Part shown: one piece after another, positions 1 through 12,483 of the stretch
Numbering within the stretch: the first letter of the stretch is position 1
How the letters are laid out: every line of letters begins with the position of its first letter
Source: Oryzias latipes
Taxonomy: Eukaryota; Chordata; Actinopteri; Beloniformes; Adrianichthyidae
Length of the DNA stretch: 64,000 bases
Assembly: GCF_002234675.1 (NCBI RefSeq)
Contig: NC_019871.2
Span: 18,947,933 to 19,011,932 of the forward strand
Reading direction: 5' to 3'
Program-made: the position numbers and the translations under genes
The notes under the pieces: model-generated
Told to the model about the DNA's origin: nothing
What the model saw: the letters and a program-made list of their open reading frames with translations, nothing else
Databases searched by the model: none

Positions 1-2499
1 AAGAAATGCCTCAGATATGAGCAACTCTTTTACTGTTTGTAAAAGTTGCGATTAAGACAAATGATTAATTATTTCAGTCTGAAAGTGCTGTGCAGGTCAG
101 AAGAAGTTGTGGAAAAAGTGAAAAAAACAAACTGCTGAGACTCTGGACTTTTGTCTGCAGGATTGGAAACCTTCCTGGTTGAGATGGACTAGTATGCGTT
201 GGTTCGTCTGCTTAGATGCTTAGAAGGTACGTTTCCATGGATATGAGGTTTGTTTGTTCCGGGTCTTAGAAGAAAAAATAAAAGTCATCTGATGTCAAAA
301 TGTTAGTTCCACCTGCTGCATTTGCTTCACTGACTAAAATCATTCAAAGTTGAATAAAAACAGATCAGCAACAAAGTGGCTTTTGTAGTTGAAGTTGTTT
401 GCTGATCTTAATACATTTTCTGGATCTTTAAAAGGTTTTATTTATTGTTTTGTTTTTCTGCTTTGCTGCCCGTATGATTTTTTTTTCACAGACAAAGTTT
501 TAGTCTGTCATCCACCAGACTGAATCATGGTTCTTTCATTTCTGCAGTCTTTTTCTCACAAAAACATCTTCAAATCTATTTTGCAAAATAAAATCTTTTG
601 AATGAACATTTCTGTTGAATCAAACTGAAGCAATTACAGAAAACGCTTCTGTTGTTAGTCATTACCGCTCTGTGTGCACATGTTTGGTTCTTCATTGCCT
701 TCGCACTGTTCCCTGTGCACTGCAGGGCATTACTGAAGCATCAGGGGCCCATCCAAGCATTATGACCCAAAGTGGCCCCCCAGTGAGGGCAGCAATCAGG
801 AGAAATGATGGTTCTGTCCAACTTCAACAACAGCAGCAGCCATGCACATGCACACACACACACACACACACACATCCACACAGTGCACACAGTAACAGAT
901 CTGAGTGTCTTACAGAACAGCATGCTGCAAAATTTAATGATGCTGCATTAAAAGCTCATTTTCACAAAGCTCCTCCCATGACGCTGCAGTGAAGCCACTT
1001 TAAAGAGCCTCACGGCTGGCAGGACTTCCTTCTTTGGTTTCTCAGGTTTGTTCTGCTCACTTAAAGCTGCTGGCCTGCAAGTTCTCATGCTTTCCTCACA
1101 CATCTTTAGTCCATCTGAGATTCTGGTTGCTCCAAGCCAGATTTAAAGACCCAAACCTCACTTTTTCTCCTCTCCCTGTCTCAACAGGTCTGACACTGTC
1201 CTCCAACCTAAAGAGCAGGAGCCTCTACAAACAGTTTTAGATTCATTGAACTGGTTTTACACCTGAAGAACAGAATTGAAGCCTGCAGTGATTTGACAGC
1301 TTTTGTTTCTCTTCATCTAAACATCAGCTGCTGGAAAAAGCCTCAAGCAATGGTGAGAAAGAGGGCTCCTGCTGAAGGAAAGATTCCCGTTTTTCTGAAC
1401 ATGAGTCCTGTCTGACATTTTCCCCCAAAGTAAAGGAACACTGAAATGTGGATTTTTTGTGAGGAACTGCAGCAGACGGAAGTAGGGGAGGGAAGCAGAA
1501 GAAAAGTCTGCTTTTAAAATGAAGATCCATTTGTTCAAAAAGATGGTCAGATTGCTTTTGTTTCATTCACTGAAATATTAATGCTTTGATCGAACTATTC
1601 AGATCCAATGTCTAATGAGCAAAAGAAAGCATTTATCATGCTGTAAAGATTTGTTTGGCTGAAAAAATGGGAAAAAAGGACTTTCTTCTGTAATGTGGAT
1701 GTTCCACATAAAAAGTAGGCGGATCCCAACACAACACAAGGAGGGCTCAGGAGGGAAATAGTATGAAAAAGCTTTGAACTCTGAAAATAAACTTTTATTA
1801 AACTTCTTTAGTGTTTCTCTGTCCAAAAAAACAAAAATATGAAAAACAAAACTGGACAACTCTTTGTGTTGGTAGATTCATGTCATTATAAGCATGTTTA
1901 TCGAATGTCTAAAGGAAAAAAACACTTTTTGTTCTTAATGTCAGAAATTACATCCAGGATAAATATATGCATATAAGTTGTAGTAACTGAAATCCTGTGT
2001 TTTACCAGGAAAATGGATGATGGTTGAATAATTCAGAAAGAAAAATAATCCAATTTACCTGAAATTTAAGATTTTTAGATTTTTGTTGATGCAAATCTGG
2101 GCTTTAAATTTAAAAGTAGACGTTTAATTATGGATCTCTGAAATGCAGCAATCTGTTTTATTTTAAAAATAATAATAATAAAAAAAACCATCAGGGACAG
2201 ACACACCAATCAAAAACCAATAAAACACAGTCAAGTTAATATTTCAATGGTGACTTCACAACACAAATAGGCTACAAAAATGTGTTGATTCCCAGCTAAT
2301 AATAGAGAGGATGAAGAAAAAGAAAAACCAATAATGAAGGCCTGTGCACGTGGTCAGACGCACGCAGGTCAGGTGGGTGTCAGTCGAGACTGACATCAAC
2401 TCTGAATTAAGTGTTTTCCAACAAACAGGAAAAAAACATAAATAATGAAGCAGCTTTGATATTAGTGCATTTATGCATGTTCACATCTAAATGATGTCG
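1..2499. other. Intergenic, AT-rich, no gene recognised
   Basis: No exon with a recognisable protein match was found on either strand. The open frames here are short, of low complexity and without splice context. A short CA dinucleotide run lies at about 850-874. Poly-A and poly-T stretches are frequent. Confidence 0.5.
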
Positions 2500-3160
2500 C
2501 ACGCGCACAGGCGCGCAGTGCGCTGTTGACTCACCATCCTGCCGGAGCTCTGGGTACCAGTCGGTCCAGCGGTTCCCCAGCAGGAATTCTGTAGCGGCGG
2601 TGAGTCACCTGCTGCTCTCCATCCCGCACCTCCTCTGCGCTGCGGGCGGCGGAACGCGCGCGCTGCGGAGGAGGAGGAGGAGGAGGCGAGTCCGAATCCC
2701 AGAAGTAGAAAGTTGATTCTCGGGAGCAGTTTTCTTTCTGTGGACTTTGTTGTTTCTGCAGAGATTCGGGGTTCTCTGTAGTCTGGATCCCGATCCTTTA
2801 GGAATCCACTGCTTGAAACCCTTCAAGCAGCAACAACCTGAACTTCAAAGATGCGGCAGAAATCAACCCCCAACCCCTGTCAGGAGGATGGGGACTCAAG
2901 CGCATAGCGGAGACCCGCGCGGAGCTGCAAGCGGAGGACAGCGGAGATGCTCCTCAGTCATCCAGCAGCAGATGTTGCATCGCCACTGTGTTGCAATGCG
3001 GGTGCTGCCGCTGGAGCAGCGCGTGATCCCGCCACACTCACGCACCATCCAGCACGCGGACTCTCACCGCAAATCCAGATGTTTTAGAGACTGCGGCTCT
3101 GCCTACGGAGGAAGGAGGACAGCGGAGAAGAGGCAACCTGTGGGAACGTGAGTGTGTGCG
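2500..3160. promoter_or_regulatory. GC-rich, CpG-dense block: candidate bidirectional promoter with first exons
   Basis: This block is far richer in G, C and CpG than the AT-rich sequence around it. On the minus strand a good donor (ATG then GTGAGT) lies at 2535/2534. On the plus strand a good donor (GGGAAC then GTGAGTG) lies at 3147/3148. The two donors point away from each other, as expected for divergent first exons sharing a CpG-island promoter. One minus frame just before its donor reads WTDWYPELRQD, which looks protein-like, but no start codon precedes it in frame. No downstream exons of either transcript were recognised in the window, so the genes are unknown. It could also be one noncoding first exon or simply a CpG island. 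Confidence 0.35.
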
Positions 3161-3906
3161 TGTGTGGTGGTGGTGTGTGTGTGTAAGGGGGGGTCTTTTT
3201 AGTCAGGAGGTGGGGGCGCTGACATCCAGCCAAAAATGATTTTACTTGCTCACAATTATCCAGTCAACAACACATTTCCATCCACTTGCTAACTTGTGGA
3301 ACTATCTGTAGCGCAGCATTTGACGCATCAGAAAACGCCTCTCTATCCCCCCCTCATCCCCGCCACAATCAGCAACAGAAAACAGTCTGTTCCTCCAGAT
3401 CTTGGGCAGATGATGCAGATCATCTGCCCATGATCAGACTCTTCTGAAGTGGGGGGTTGTGAGGCTGTGTGGAAACCATCATCTGTGGAGTTCTGCATCT
3501 AAATTGATTTCATTTGAACAGAATTCCTTCTGCTGCTGCACTCAGATAGTAAAAGATGCATTTAATTCCTTTCAGATCTCAAATTTGGGATCACAACTTT
3601 CTCAGGAATCTTCAGGAGCTGGAAAAGTGACAGATCTCATCAAATGGTTGAACATTTTTTGTATAGAAAAGTTTCAGCCTTGTGTTTTCTGATGGACTCC
3701 TGTGGATTTGCATGAAGTGTGGGTGGGTGGGAGGGGTGTGTGTTTTGTCATCACACGGATCTTTGGTTTCATCTGTTACTCTCCACAGCTGTTTCTGTTT
3801 CGGCTGTTAAGTCCTTCTCAGCTCCTCACTGCAGATCCTCTCGTCCTTAGTAAGTCGTGGGTTTGTTTGCTTTTTTAGTTTTGATTTTTGTGTTTTTGTT
3901 TATGTT
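3161..3906. other. Intergenic, no gene recognised
   Basis: A GT-rich run at about 3150-3185 follows the GC-rich block. Nothing else with clear structure was seen. Confidence 0.4.
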
Positions 3907-3907
3907 G

Positions 3908-4118
3908 TAACCCTTGTGCTATCCTAGGCACTTTAACGTTGGGAGTTGGGTCATTTAGACCCACTAGACAGTGCTCTGAACCTTTTATCTTCAATGATTT
4001 GCGATCTTCACTGGTGTCCATGGATTACATGAAATCTTTCCACCTTTATCCACCTTTGTCATGGTAGGGAGAACATGTCAATGTAAGGATGGGGTCATCT
4101 AAGATAGCACAAGGGTTA
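3908..4118. mobile_element. MITE with perfect 16-bp terminal inverted repeats
   Basis: The left end TAACCCTTGTGCTATC (3908-3923) is the exact reverse complement of the right end (4103-4118). The 211-bp interior has no ORF. This is the structure of a short non-autonomous DNA transposon. The right end is followed by AATAA and the left end is preceded by GT, so a clean TTAA duplication (piggyBac type) is not preserved and the superfamily is uncertain. Confidence 0.75.
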
Positions 4119-4609
4119 AATAAAGTTTTGGTCTTCTGTTTTGGGGTCAAACATCACCTCAATCCCTGACAGCAGAAGTGGAGGTTTGGTTGTGTCACAG
4201 CCTCATATTTACACTTTAGTTAAACCAAAATAGTCAATATCACCCATGGATGGTTCCAGATCCGCTAGAAGTTAATGAAATTCATGTAGTTCTCACATGA
4301 ACACCAACATACAATTTATCTTCCCTGATAATTATTCCTAAAAGTACATTTCAATCTGTAGAGCTCAAAACTTGTAAAATAATTTACTTAAAAGATTTCT
4401 GTTAAGAAAATTTTCAACAGAAAATGAGTTTTACTTTACCCCCCAAAAAGCAAAGAGAGAATCAGGACTCACCGTAAAGTGTGCATAAAGATAAGAGATC
4501 GACAAGACCGTAAACAGACAAACTTTTCACTAACCTACAGCCAACTGAACACACAGAGACACAAACATGAGGTTTGATCAAAGCACCTAAAACACAAAGG
4601 AGATCAGAA

Positions 4610-5180
4610 AATCAGGATACTCCCCCTTCATTAAGGAGGACATAAATAAAGAAAATTAAGCTGAAAATTGAGTTTCTGAGTATTTCTTTATTCACATCAT
4701 TGTAAATCAGGAGCAGACACTTAAAAAAAAAACCCTGCATATTTGTAATGTAAAAAATAGGCTAAGCGGATCACAATCTCCCTGCTCCGCTCCATTCTGA
4801 TGCACTCACTTGTCGTCAGATAGATCTTAGTTTTGCTCGTCTAAGCTGGCATCTGGTACAAAACTGCACGGCTGGATAGCTCCTAGATTGTTTGCAATTG
4901 TGTTGCATTGCTAATGTTAGGTTGGGGGTGTGGTGGGAGAGCATTTAAACAGAGAGCTCTCAGGGGAAGGGGGACAGGGTTACTCCACGCCAACAGTCCC
5001 AGCCACAACTCAGAGGTCAATTTGTAAGGAACTACTGCCGCTCTGCAGAAACTACGTCCTAGAAAATGACACAGATTTTTTGATTTATGCAAAAAAAAAA
5101 AAAATTGCATAATCATCATTAAGAGACCACTCGGAATGCTTTGAAAATATACCAAAAGATGACCAGAGTGGGACTTTTAA
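4610..5180 (+). repeat. Dispersed repeat family A, copy 1
   Basis: This is one of at least six related segments in the window (also at about 34.33, 44.96, 56.39/57.90, 60.57 and 60.87 kb). Shared landmarks in order are a GAGTATTTCTTTATTC block, a CTCCATTCTGATGC block, a GAGCTGGAATCTGG-like block, GGGAGCTCTCAG, CTCTGCAGAAACTA, and AAGAGACCACT near the end. It has no coding capacity. The copies differ by many substitutions and indels, so the family is old. Its class (MITE or SINE-like) is not resolved. Confidence 0.65.
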
Positions 5181-8100
5181 AACAACTATGTAATTAACAA
5201 TTAAAAGCAGTGTTTATGTTTGTCATCTTATTGTACCAAATAAATGATACATCTGTGTTACATGTGATTGTTAATGTGATCATGGGATGCTCCCTCCCCC
5301 TATACAACAAACAGGCTGGCGGATTGCCTCCTGATTGATGCCCCTCTCCAGGGGGGGCTCCTTGTTACAGGTCTGTGGTTTAGGTGGGGGCTGCTATAAA
5401 CAGCTTAGCACGGCCATAACCATAAATCACACCAAGGAGGGTGAAGCTAATGACTCTCATTGGTGTCAAGTGTTTAAGTGCAGGATCCAAAGTCTAATAA
5501 AAGTGACAAACATGATGAAGATAACAACATCAGCAGCAGCAGCAGTGGATCACTGCATCTGTCTGCACTGCAACAGGCTGTCAATTCAACGCATAACAAT
5601 GCAGTTTCCACTGTCTCCATTCTCTGGACTGACACTGCTGTCCTCATTTGACCCCAGATTGTTTTATGTGCCAACATTCCCAACTTTAGATCATTTCATC
5701 TGCACACTTGCTTGTTTGTTTGCTAATGTTCTGTTTTTGTTACACTGTCTTTATAGTTCAGAGATCAGGTCTTGCAGCTCCTCAGACATTTCACTCACCA
5801 ACACTCTGTATCCAGAATATCCCAGAATCCTTTCTGTTCACGGCGGTTTACGCATTTGACATACTTTGGTTTGATGCTTTGTTATCATACAATGTACAAA
5901 AAGTAAAAGCTCTAGTGCTATTACATCAGAAATTATAACAGAGTATGAAAAAGAAGAAATTAGATTCCTAACACAGACAGATAAAATAATATTTTTTGAG
6001 TCTTGTGACAGGAGGAGCTGCAAGCATGCAGACTGGGATTTAGAGCCTCTGAACTGAATTTATCTGTACTTATTCTAAAAACTAAAATAAATCATGGTGT
6101 TGTAGCCTAGAGTTTGTCTTAAAGAAGCTATTTCTCCAAAAAAGTAATGTCACACAAAAGGATTTGGGGTTTTTTGAGGTTCAAGATTTCATCCAAACTC
6201 TAACTTTCATCCTAGTTTGGAAGAGAATTTGTGATTTTGCTGAAAAGTCAACAATAGAAGAATCTCAACAACATGGTGTGTATTCCAGCCTTGCCCTCAT
6301 ATTTAGATCTCAATGGACTTCTTTCTAAACCAATGTGTTTGGTGGGGGTCAGATGTAGACATGTGGTCCGTCATCATACTGATGTAAATGCTCTGGACCT
6401 GCAGGATAAAGCAGGACTGTTCTGGGAACGCCCAGGTGATCAACCTGATGCAGTTAGAATCCATCCAATACCAAATGAGGATCCTGAATTATGGAGACGC
6501 CATGTGTTTTTTTAAATAGGGAGACCTTAATAAATAATTGTCAGCTGTGCAGAAACACTGCAGGTGGACATCAGGAGATGTTCTCATTCATTCATGCGGC
6601 TTGGCTCTGACATCCACCCTGCAGACAACAGGGAGCTTTGAAAAGTCAATAAAGTAATTTGCTGCTCCCAGAAATGAACCATTCTCCGGTTCCACTCATT
6701 AACTCCCCAATCGTGGAGGCTGAGATCATCATCCTGAACCAGAACTATCCGTGTCCCTCGAACCTCCAGAATCCTATGTTTGACCAGGGCTTAATGTCTC
6801 AGGTTTCAATCCTTAATGAAGCCCAGATGTTCCGAGCTGTAGTGACATCATAACTGAAATTATCAGCTTTCATCTTCTCCTCTTAGACACCTGGACACAT
6901 CTGTGACTCGTTTTTATTCAGCAATACCAATGAAAGAGAAGCTCTGATGGTCCACCACATTCTGGCTGCAAGATGACTGTCAGGCTCCTCCTCCTCCCTG
7001 CTGCTGCCTGCTGTCCTGCATCCTTCTCACCTGTCGTCATATTCAGCTTTTCCAAACAGACTTTACCAGGTTTAAGAGAGCTGCCAGAACCCAGTCCTCC
7101 ACATCTGAACAAAAAACGAAAACGTTTTGACTCTGTTCATTTAAATTACTGTTAAAACTGCTTTTGATTTAAAAATATTTGTGTCAATTAAACTTGTAAA
7201 TCCAGGTAAGAACTCTGTGAGCGTATGCACACGTGTGGGGATGTACACGCGTGTGCATGTAGGCTACTCATGAGACTCATTTATCATAAGTTAGGCAGAA
7301 CAAAAACAAAAAGAAAACTTTTAGCCTGATTTACTAAAATAAAAAAATAAATAAAAAAGACCCAAACTGAAGTTTTTCTGGACATAAAGTTGAAACAAAG
7401 GATGTTATGCAGCTTCAGAGAGCCTCCACCCCCACCACCATCTGCCATATCATCACTTTCTGCCCCTGTCTATTTGTGTAATGTTGGGTTGTGTGGGTGA
7501 GGACTCAAGGGTAAACAGAGGAGAAGGGTGCTGGACGGAAAATCAACTGATGTTTCTGTTTAATAGGATGAAGAGAAATGCTGCCAAGAAGAGACAGGAG
7601 ACACTTTAAGAAAACACACATCTACACGAAACACACACACCTATGCACAAAATACACAGACATTTACACAAACACACACTCAAAATTTTAGTTTAGGTTA
7701 AACACTGAATCAAAATGTGAAATAGAAGAGATGCAAGACTTTCCACACAATGTTTTGCTTATACTTGTGACTGTGTTTCAAAAGACCAGGGACTTGCTAA
7801 AATCTGCAGGAACATTGCAGCTCAGTACTTAGAACTTTACTCCATTTGTTATTTTCTGTTATCTTTTCTCATAATAAAGTAAAGAAGATGCTTTTTTTCT
7901 ATCAGGGTGCAAATGAGGAGACTTTTTCACCAAAAACAAGTTTCTTCAGATTTATTCTTTAGCTGACTCAGCAGTTTGTGAACTCATTTAGCAGGACTCA
8001 TGGGAGAAATAAAAAATCCTTTGCTATAAGTTGTTAATATACAGTACAACCTAAATGTATTTGGTAGTTTAAGAAACATATCAGCATCAATGTAAACAAT

Positions 8101-8480
8101 TCAAACTAATTATTTACTTAATTAAAATGCCTAAAGAAAAAAGGTAAAATGTTAGACCATGTTGTCTCCTGGCACAAGATAAAATATACGTGCATTCATT
8201 CGTTTGTTCGTTCTCAAACCAGATCTGACCTTAGACCTCCTTTCAGCTGACCGTCGTGTTGTAGCTTTTCTTTGGGGCAGTGATGTAATCCAGACGAGAC
8301 GTCTTTGTTTCTTCAGCAGCACGTCTGCAGAGCTGGCATGTCGTTTCTGTAGACGCTCATGAGCAGAAAACATGAAACTCTGTTAGATCAATGAGTTGAT
8401 GAGGAAATGCAATCCCTTTTTTAACACTGCAAATCTTTTTTTATTTAGTTTTATATGAGAACCAATACCTTTAAAAAAAC
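5181..8480. other. Intergenic, no gene recognised
   Basis: Several frames of 60-170 codons are open, but none shows conserved motifs, splice sites in phase or compositional support. A CA-rich stretch lies at about 7610-7690. A 174-codon plus-strand frame at 5335-5859 has no recognisable domain and is treated as chance. Confidence 0.45.
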
Positions 8481-8489
8481 AAGTAAACC

Positions 8490-8565
8490 ATCCAGGATGA
8501 AGCCCGCCTTCCCCCTGCAGCAGCTGGATAGGCTCCAGCATCCCTGTGACCCTGCAAATAAATGA
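8490..8565 (+). repeat. LINE/SINE 3'-end fragment (common fish tail family), copy 1
   Basis: A short segment with the landmark GGATAGGCTCCAGCA followed by CCTGTGACCCTG. These landmarks recur at about 11.87, 33.13, 41.04 and 50.20 kb. They belong to a very common teleost retroelement 3' region. This copy is only about 75 bp long and 5'-truncated. Confidence 0.6.
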
Positions 8566-8699
8566 GCAGGTATAACGTCAGCCTAATAGCATATCTGCCT
8601 AACTCATTTTTTAAGGTTTTTTGAAAAGAAGAAAAAACACCTTTTTTTCACCACTCACAGTAGAGTTAGGCCAATATCTCAAATTGGCAAAAAAATGAG

Positions 8700-9075
8700 T
8701 TAGGCGGCTTGGCAGCGGTGGAGCCCCCCACACTGGGGACCTTCTATTTTACCTGCAGCACACACACAGCACTCCCACACCTCCACACATGGGTGGGGTC
8801 GGGGGGGGGGCGGTCGGTCTTCACCCGCCTGGTCCTCTCAGGGCGGCCGGGCTTATGGGTATCCTGTCAGCTGCGGGAATGGTCGGGCATACGGCGCTGG
8901 GGGGGCGGCCGGCTGGGGGGGGTTACTGCGTGGCGGCGGGGGGAGGGAGGGTAACCAGATGATTGTGAGTATGTGTGCGTGAGTGCATGGGTAGGACGGA
9001 CCTGGGGGCTGGCTCGCTGGGACCCTCTGGGGCTTTCCCTCCCCATCACAGAGAGGGGGAGGGAAAGTTTTTCAA
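8700..9075. repeat. GC-rich block, possibly repeat-derived
   Basis: This 370-bp island is strongly G+C rich, with G runs of 7 to 10 and a purine-rich end, in an AT-rich setting. Frames are open on both strands but have low complexity and no known motif. The composition resembles GC-rich 3' parts of fish LINEs, but no second copy in this window proves it. Confidence 0.3.
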
Positions 9076-10071
9076 GTGTGATTACCCCTAGATATGAATA
9101 CTGTTTTTATGTCTGCTATTACACTGAAGATGTCTGTGGCTTTTCTAATCTGGAAAAACATTTTTTAAATTTTATAAATTGCTCCACTTATGTGACATAA
9201 AAACAAGGAGCTTTTTTTCTATAACGTTGGAGAGATGTATTTAGCTTTTGATTCTGGGGATGATCCATAAAGTACCAACATTGTCTTGAAAAACACTTCA
9301 TAATGTGTTCACACAGCAGAGGTCACCTTAACAACATGTCAGCAAAGCTGCCTGTCAGAAGTGCAGATGCTCAGAACAAAAGAACCCTGAAATAAAAGAC
9401 AGATCAAAGTTTTTTTTGGACTGTTTGGTCATGAATGAAAAACTTTTGGTTCTTTACTTTCATCTTTGTCCTTGGAGCTTTTTCCCCAACAAAAGAAATT
9501 ACAATCAAATGTTTGTTAGAAGCTGCAGCTTCTGTCTCTATCTTGGAGTTCAGGATCTGCGTTCTTCAACCTGCTGTAGCCTCCAGTAAAAGACATCAAC
9601 CACGTCAGTGGAGCAGGAAATAATAGAGTTTAATAATATCAAGTAGGATGAACTGCTTTATGAAGGGTGCATTTAAAAAGTGTGAAAATGTCACTTTAGC
9701 TGCTCCCAGCAGAGGGCAGCACTGATTAAATATTAATAGGGCTCCTACCTCCTTCCAGTCAGTCCTTCCAGAACACTTTGATAAATTTCGGTTGCAAAAG
9801 AGCTGTTGCAGATCCATTGAGACCCTTTACAGTGAATCATTACTGTTAAGTTCTGGGTTTGGAAAAATCTGATCTCAGCAGAAATTGAAAAATAAAACAG
9901 TCGGGTCCTACAAACTGATTCTGTTATTGGAACCATTTCAGATTCATTTCCATAAATACAATTTTCTGAAAAGAATCACTGTAAACTGCGTGTATCGAGA
10001 CAAACTTTCTTTATACCATAGAGTGTTCCAGAAGTTTGTAAAGTTTACAGTTTGATCACATTTTTATACCT
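9076..10071. other. Intergenic, no gene recognised
   Basis: AT-rich sequence without exons or repeats that could be assigned. Confidence 0.4.
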
Positions 10072-10770
10072 ATTTCAGCATTTGGGCCAGGGGTGTCAGA
10101 ATCTCTGACACCTGGGGTCTGGTAAGGGGACCAAAGGCTTTCCTCTCTGCTCTTCGCAGATGATGTTGTCTTGTTGGCTTCATCGAGCCAGAACCTCCAG
10201 CGTGCATTGGGGCGCTTTGCGGCCAAGTGTGAAGTGGCTGGGATGATGGTCAGCACGCTAAATCCGAGGCCATGGTTCTCCGCCGGAGAAAAGTAGTTTG
10301 CCATCTCTCAGTGGGTGGAGTGTCCCTGCCCCAGGTGGAGGAGTTTAAATATCTTGGGTCTTGTTCACGAGTGAAGGAAGACCGGAGCATGAGATTGACA
10401 GGCGGATCAGAGCAGCGTCCGTAGTTATGCGGTCGCTGTATCAGTCCGTTGTGGTGAAAAGAGAGCTGAGCCAAAAAGCAAAGGTCTCAATTTACCGGTC
10501 AATCTTCGTTCCAATACTAACCTACCAAAAGAACAAGGTCCCGAGTACAAGTGGCTGAAATGAGTTTCCTCCATAGGGTGGCTGGGCGCTCCTGTAGGGT
10601 GAGAAGCTTGGTCACCCGTGGAGAGCTCGTAGTAGAACCGCTTCTCCTCCACATCGAAAGGAGCCAGTTGAGGTGGCTCGGGCATCTAGTCCGGATGCCT
10701 CCTGGACGCCTCCCTGGGGAGGTGTTCCGGGCATATCCCACTGGGCATGTCCCAACACAGACTTTATTGC
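10072..10770 (+). pseudogene. Decayed LINE reverse transcriptase fragment
   Basis: Joining reading frames across frameshifts and stops recovers the C-terminal half of a non-LTR retrotransposon polymerase. The catalytic box reads LLFADDVVLLAS (FADD codons at 10152-10163). It is followed by a region encoding a QRALGRFAA-like stretch, then the usual VEEFKYLG-like segment, and near 10555 a AEMSFLHRVAG-like stretch followed by the QLRWLGHLVRMPPGRLPGE region. Frameshifts, internal stops and at least one deletion (near 10530) make it inactive. The 3' end is missing. It is a different family from the intact RTE at 51 kb. Confidence 0.8.
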
Positions 10771-11785
10771 AATAATGTTTGACAATCCTAAACCCTAACA
10801 TTTGGAAACAAAAATAATTTCTTTAAAGGATTCCCAACAACGTGCTCAGAGAAAACAGGAGGTCAAAAGCAAAGATCAGGGAACCTCCAGCTGCCACACA
10901 AATACCACCTGGACTCACTGGAGGTCAGCATGATGATGGTTTGGTGCAGTTACGAGCCCTCTCCAGCAGAGGGCAACAGCGCGACTACAGATATGTTTGC
11001 ATTTACCGGTAGTGGGAGAAATCCACTCTTAATTTGACAGGGTTTGTTCCCAGATCACGTTTGCACACATGTACATCTGTGAACGTATTTGTGTGTTTTT
11101 CTGTCTGCGTGCATGTGCATACATATATGTAAATGTAGAGCATGTGAAAGACAAACTACTTAACACACGTGCTGATAGAAACAGAGGAAATGAAAAGAAA
11201 CAATTCTGTTTTTGATATAAAACCAGAAACAGGAAGCCAAAAATAAGAAGTCACAGAAAAAGGGGGTTGGAGATCAAGGATGACAGGGAAAGTCAAGAAA
11301 ACACAGAAGCAGTTTAGGGATTGAGCAACAAAAGCAGTAAAATGTAAAAGAATTGTACTAAATACAATTATAAAAAGAAAAGTTTCATTGTGCTTCCATT
11401 TAGGAAAAACTGAGGGGTAAAGTAAAAAGATTGAAAGAAGGATTTAGAACAAAAGTTACAAGCATCCTTTGAGGTAACATGATAGCATCAAGATAAGCTC
11501 ATTTCTTGTTTATGCAGCATCTTTTTTATTTGGTTTTCACACAGCTCAATAAATACAAAAAAAAAAAAAACAAAAGAAAACAACAGACCAACTTAATATT
11601 CTGCACAGAGAAAACAAAGAGAAAAAAAACACATTGTCGTTAAAAAAGATACAAACCGAACAAAGTTGGAAAATTCTTTATGTACAGGAGTTTCAAAGAA
11701 AACAGCCCAAAAATGCACAAAAACAGCCCACAAATTTACATTCACCGACCACTACAGTAGATAGATTTATTCATCTGAAAGTCCA
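10771..11785. other. Intergenic, no gene recognised
   Basis: A-rich sequence downstream of the LINE fragment. An A13-14 run lies near 11557-11570. No exon or element assigned. Confidence 0.4.
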
Positions 11786-11790
11786 GACAA

Positions 11791-11864
11791 ACATTCATTC
11801 ATTCATTCATTCATTCATTCATTCATTCATTCATTCATTCATTCATTCATTCATTCATTCATTT
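11791..11864. repeat. (ATTC)n microsatellite
   Basis: About 18 perfect ATTC units in tandem. The array abuts the LINE/SINE 3'-end fragment on its right, as expected if it grew from the simple-repeat tail of a retroelement inserted on the minus strand. Confidence 0.95.
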
Positions 11865-11970
11865 CTTCTGTTTTGTCCCTTTCGGTGTCACAGGGCTGCT
11901 GGAGCCTATCCGGCCACTTGTGGGCGAAGGGAGGGGACATCCTGGACAGGTCGCCAGTCTGTCGCAGAGT
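11865..11970 (-). repeat. LINE/SINE 3'-end fragment, copy 2
   Basis: The minus strand carries the landmarks GCGACCTGTCCAGG and GGATAGGCTCCAGCAG, with the microsatellite tail on its 3' side. The same family occurs at 33.13 and 41.04 kb (minus) and 8.49 and 50.20 kb (plus). Confidence 0.7.
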
Positions 11971-12343
11971 CCAGACAAACATCCATCAGCCAAAGAAAAT
12001 TCTACCAAACGCCCTGAAACGGGCTGATGTCATGTTTGCTGAAACGGACAGCTGAAGAAAACTATCTAATGTTATGACTCATGACTCTTCATCTGCGCTC
12101 AATCATACTTTTGCCGCTGTGTCCAGTTTGCGCTCCAGCAGCTCTGCCTCAAAGACGAGCTCTGTCAATGGAAGACGACGCACAGTCTTCCCAAAGTCTT
12201 CCAAATCCAGCTGGCTTCAAATCCTGCTCCAAGACTGACAGGAATCTACAGCTTCTCTTGTGGAACCTTAAGCAGAGGCAGCAAAGAGGAACGCTTGGTT
12301 GATCCACCTTGTTTCTCCGTTTTCATGTTCCTTTTCTTCCATC

Positions 12344-12349
12344 TTTATT
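12344..12349 (-). terminator. Candidate chrd polyadenylation signal (AATAAA)
   Basis: On the minus strand a canonical AATAAA lies about 135 bp past the chrd stop codon, giving a short 3' UTR. Other AATAAA-like hexamers exist farther on (for example 11525-11530), so use of this one is inferred. Confidence 0.5.
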
Positions 12350-12483
12350 ACAATCTTGAAGCTGATAAGAGGGTGGGTGTCTGGCATGGGATGGGAGCTC
12401 CCAGTGTGAATTAGGTCCACATGGTAGGAGGAGGAAGAGGAGGGTGGGAAAGGTTTGGTATTCTTCTTAGGAGTTCCAACGGA

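Noticed and set aside
2605..2826. 73-codon minus-strand frame in the GC-rich block as a protein gene
   Set aside because: The sequence is a compositional run of L and R ending in a stop just before the candidate donor; more likely untranslated.
5335..5859. 174-codon plus-strand frame
   Set aside because: No conserved motif, no splice context, and AT-rich intergenic composition.
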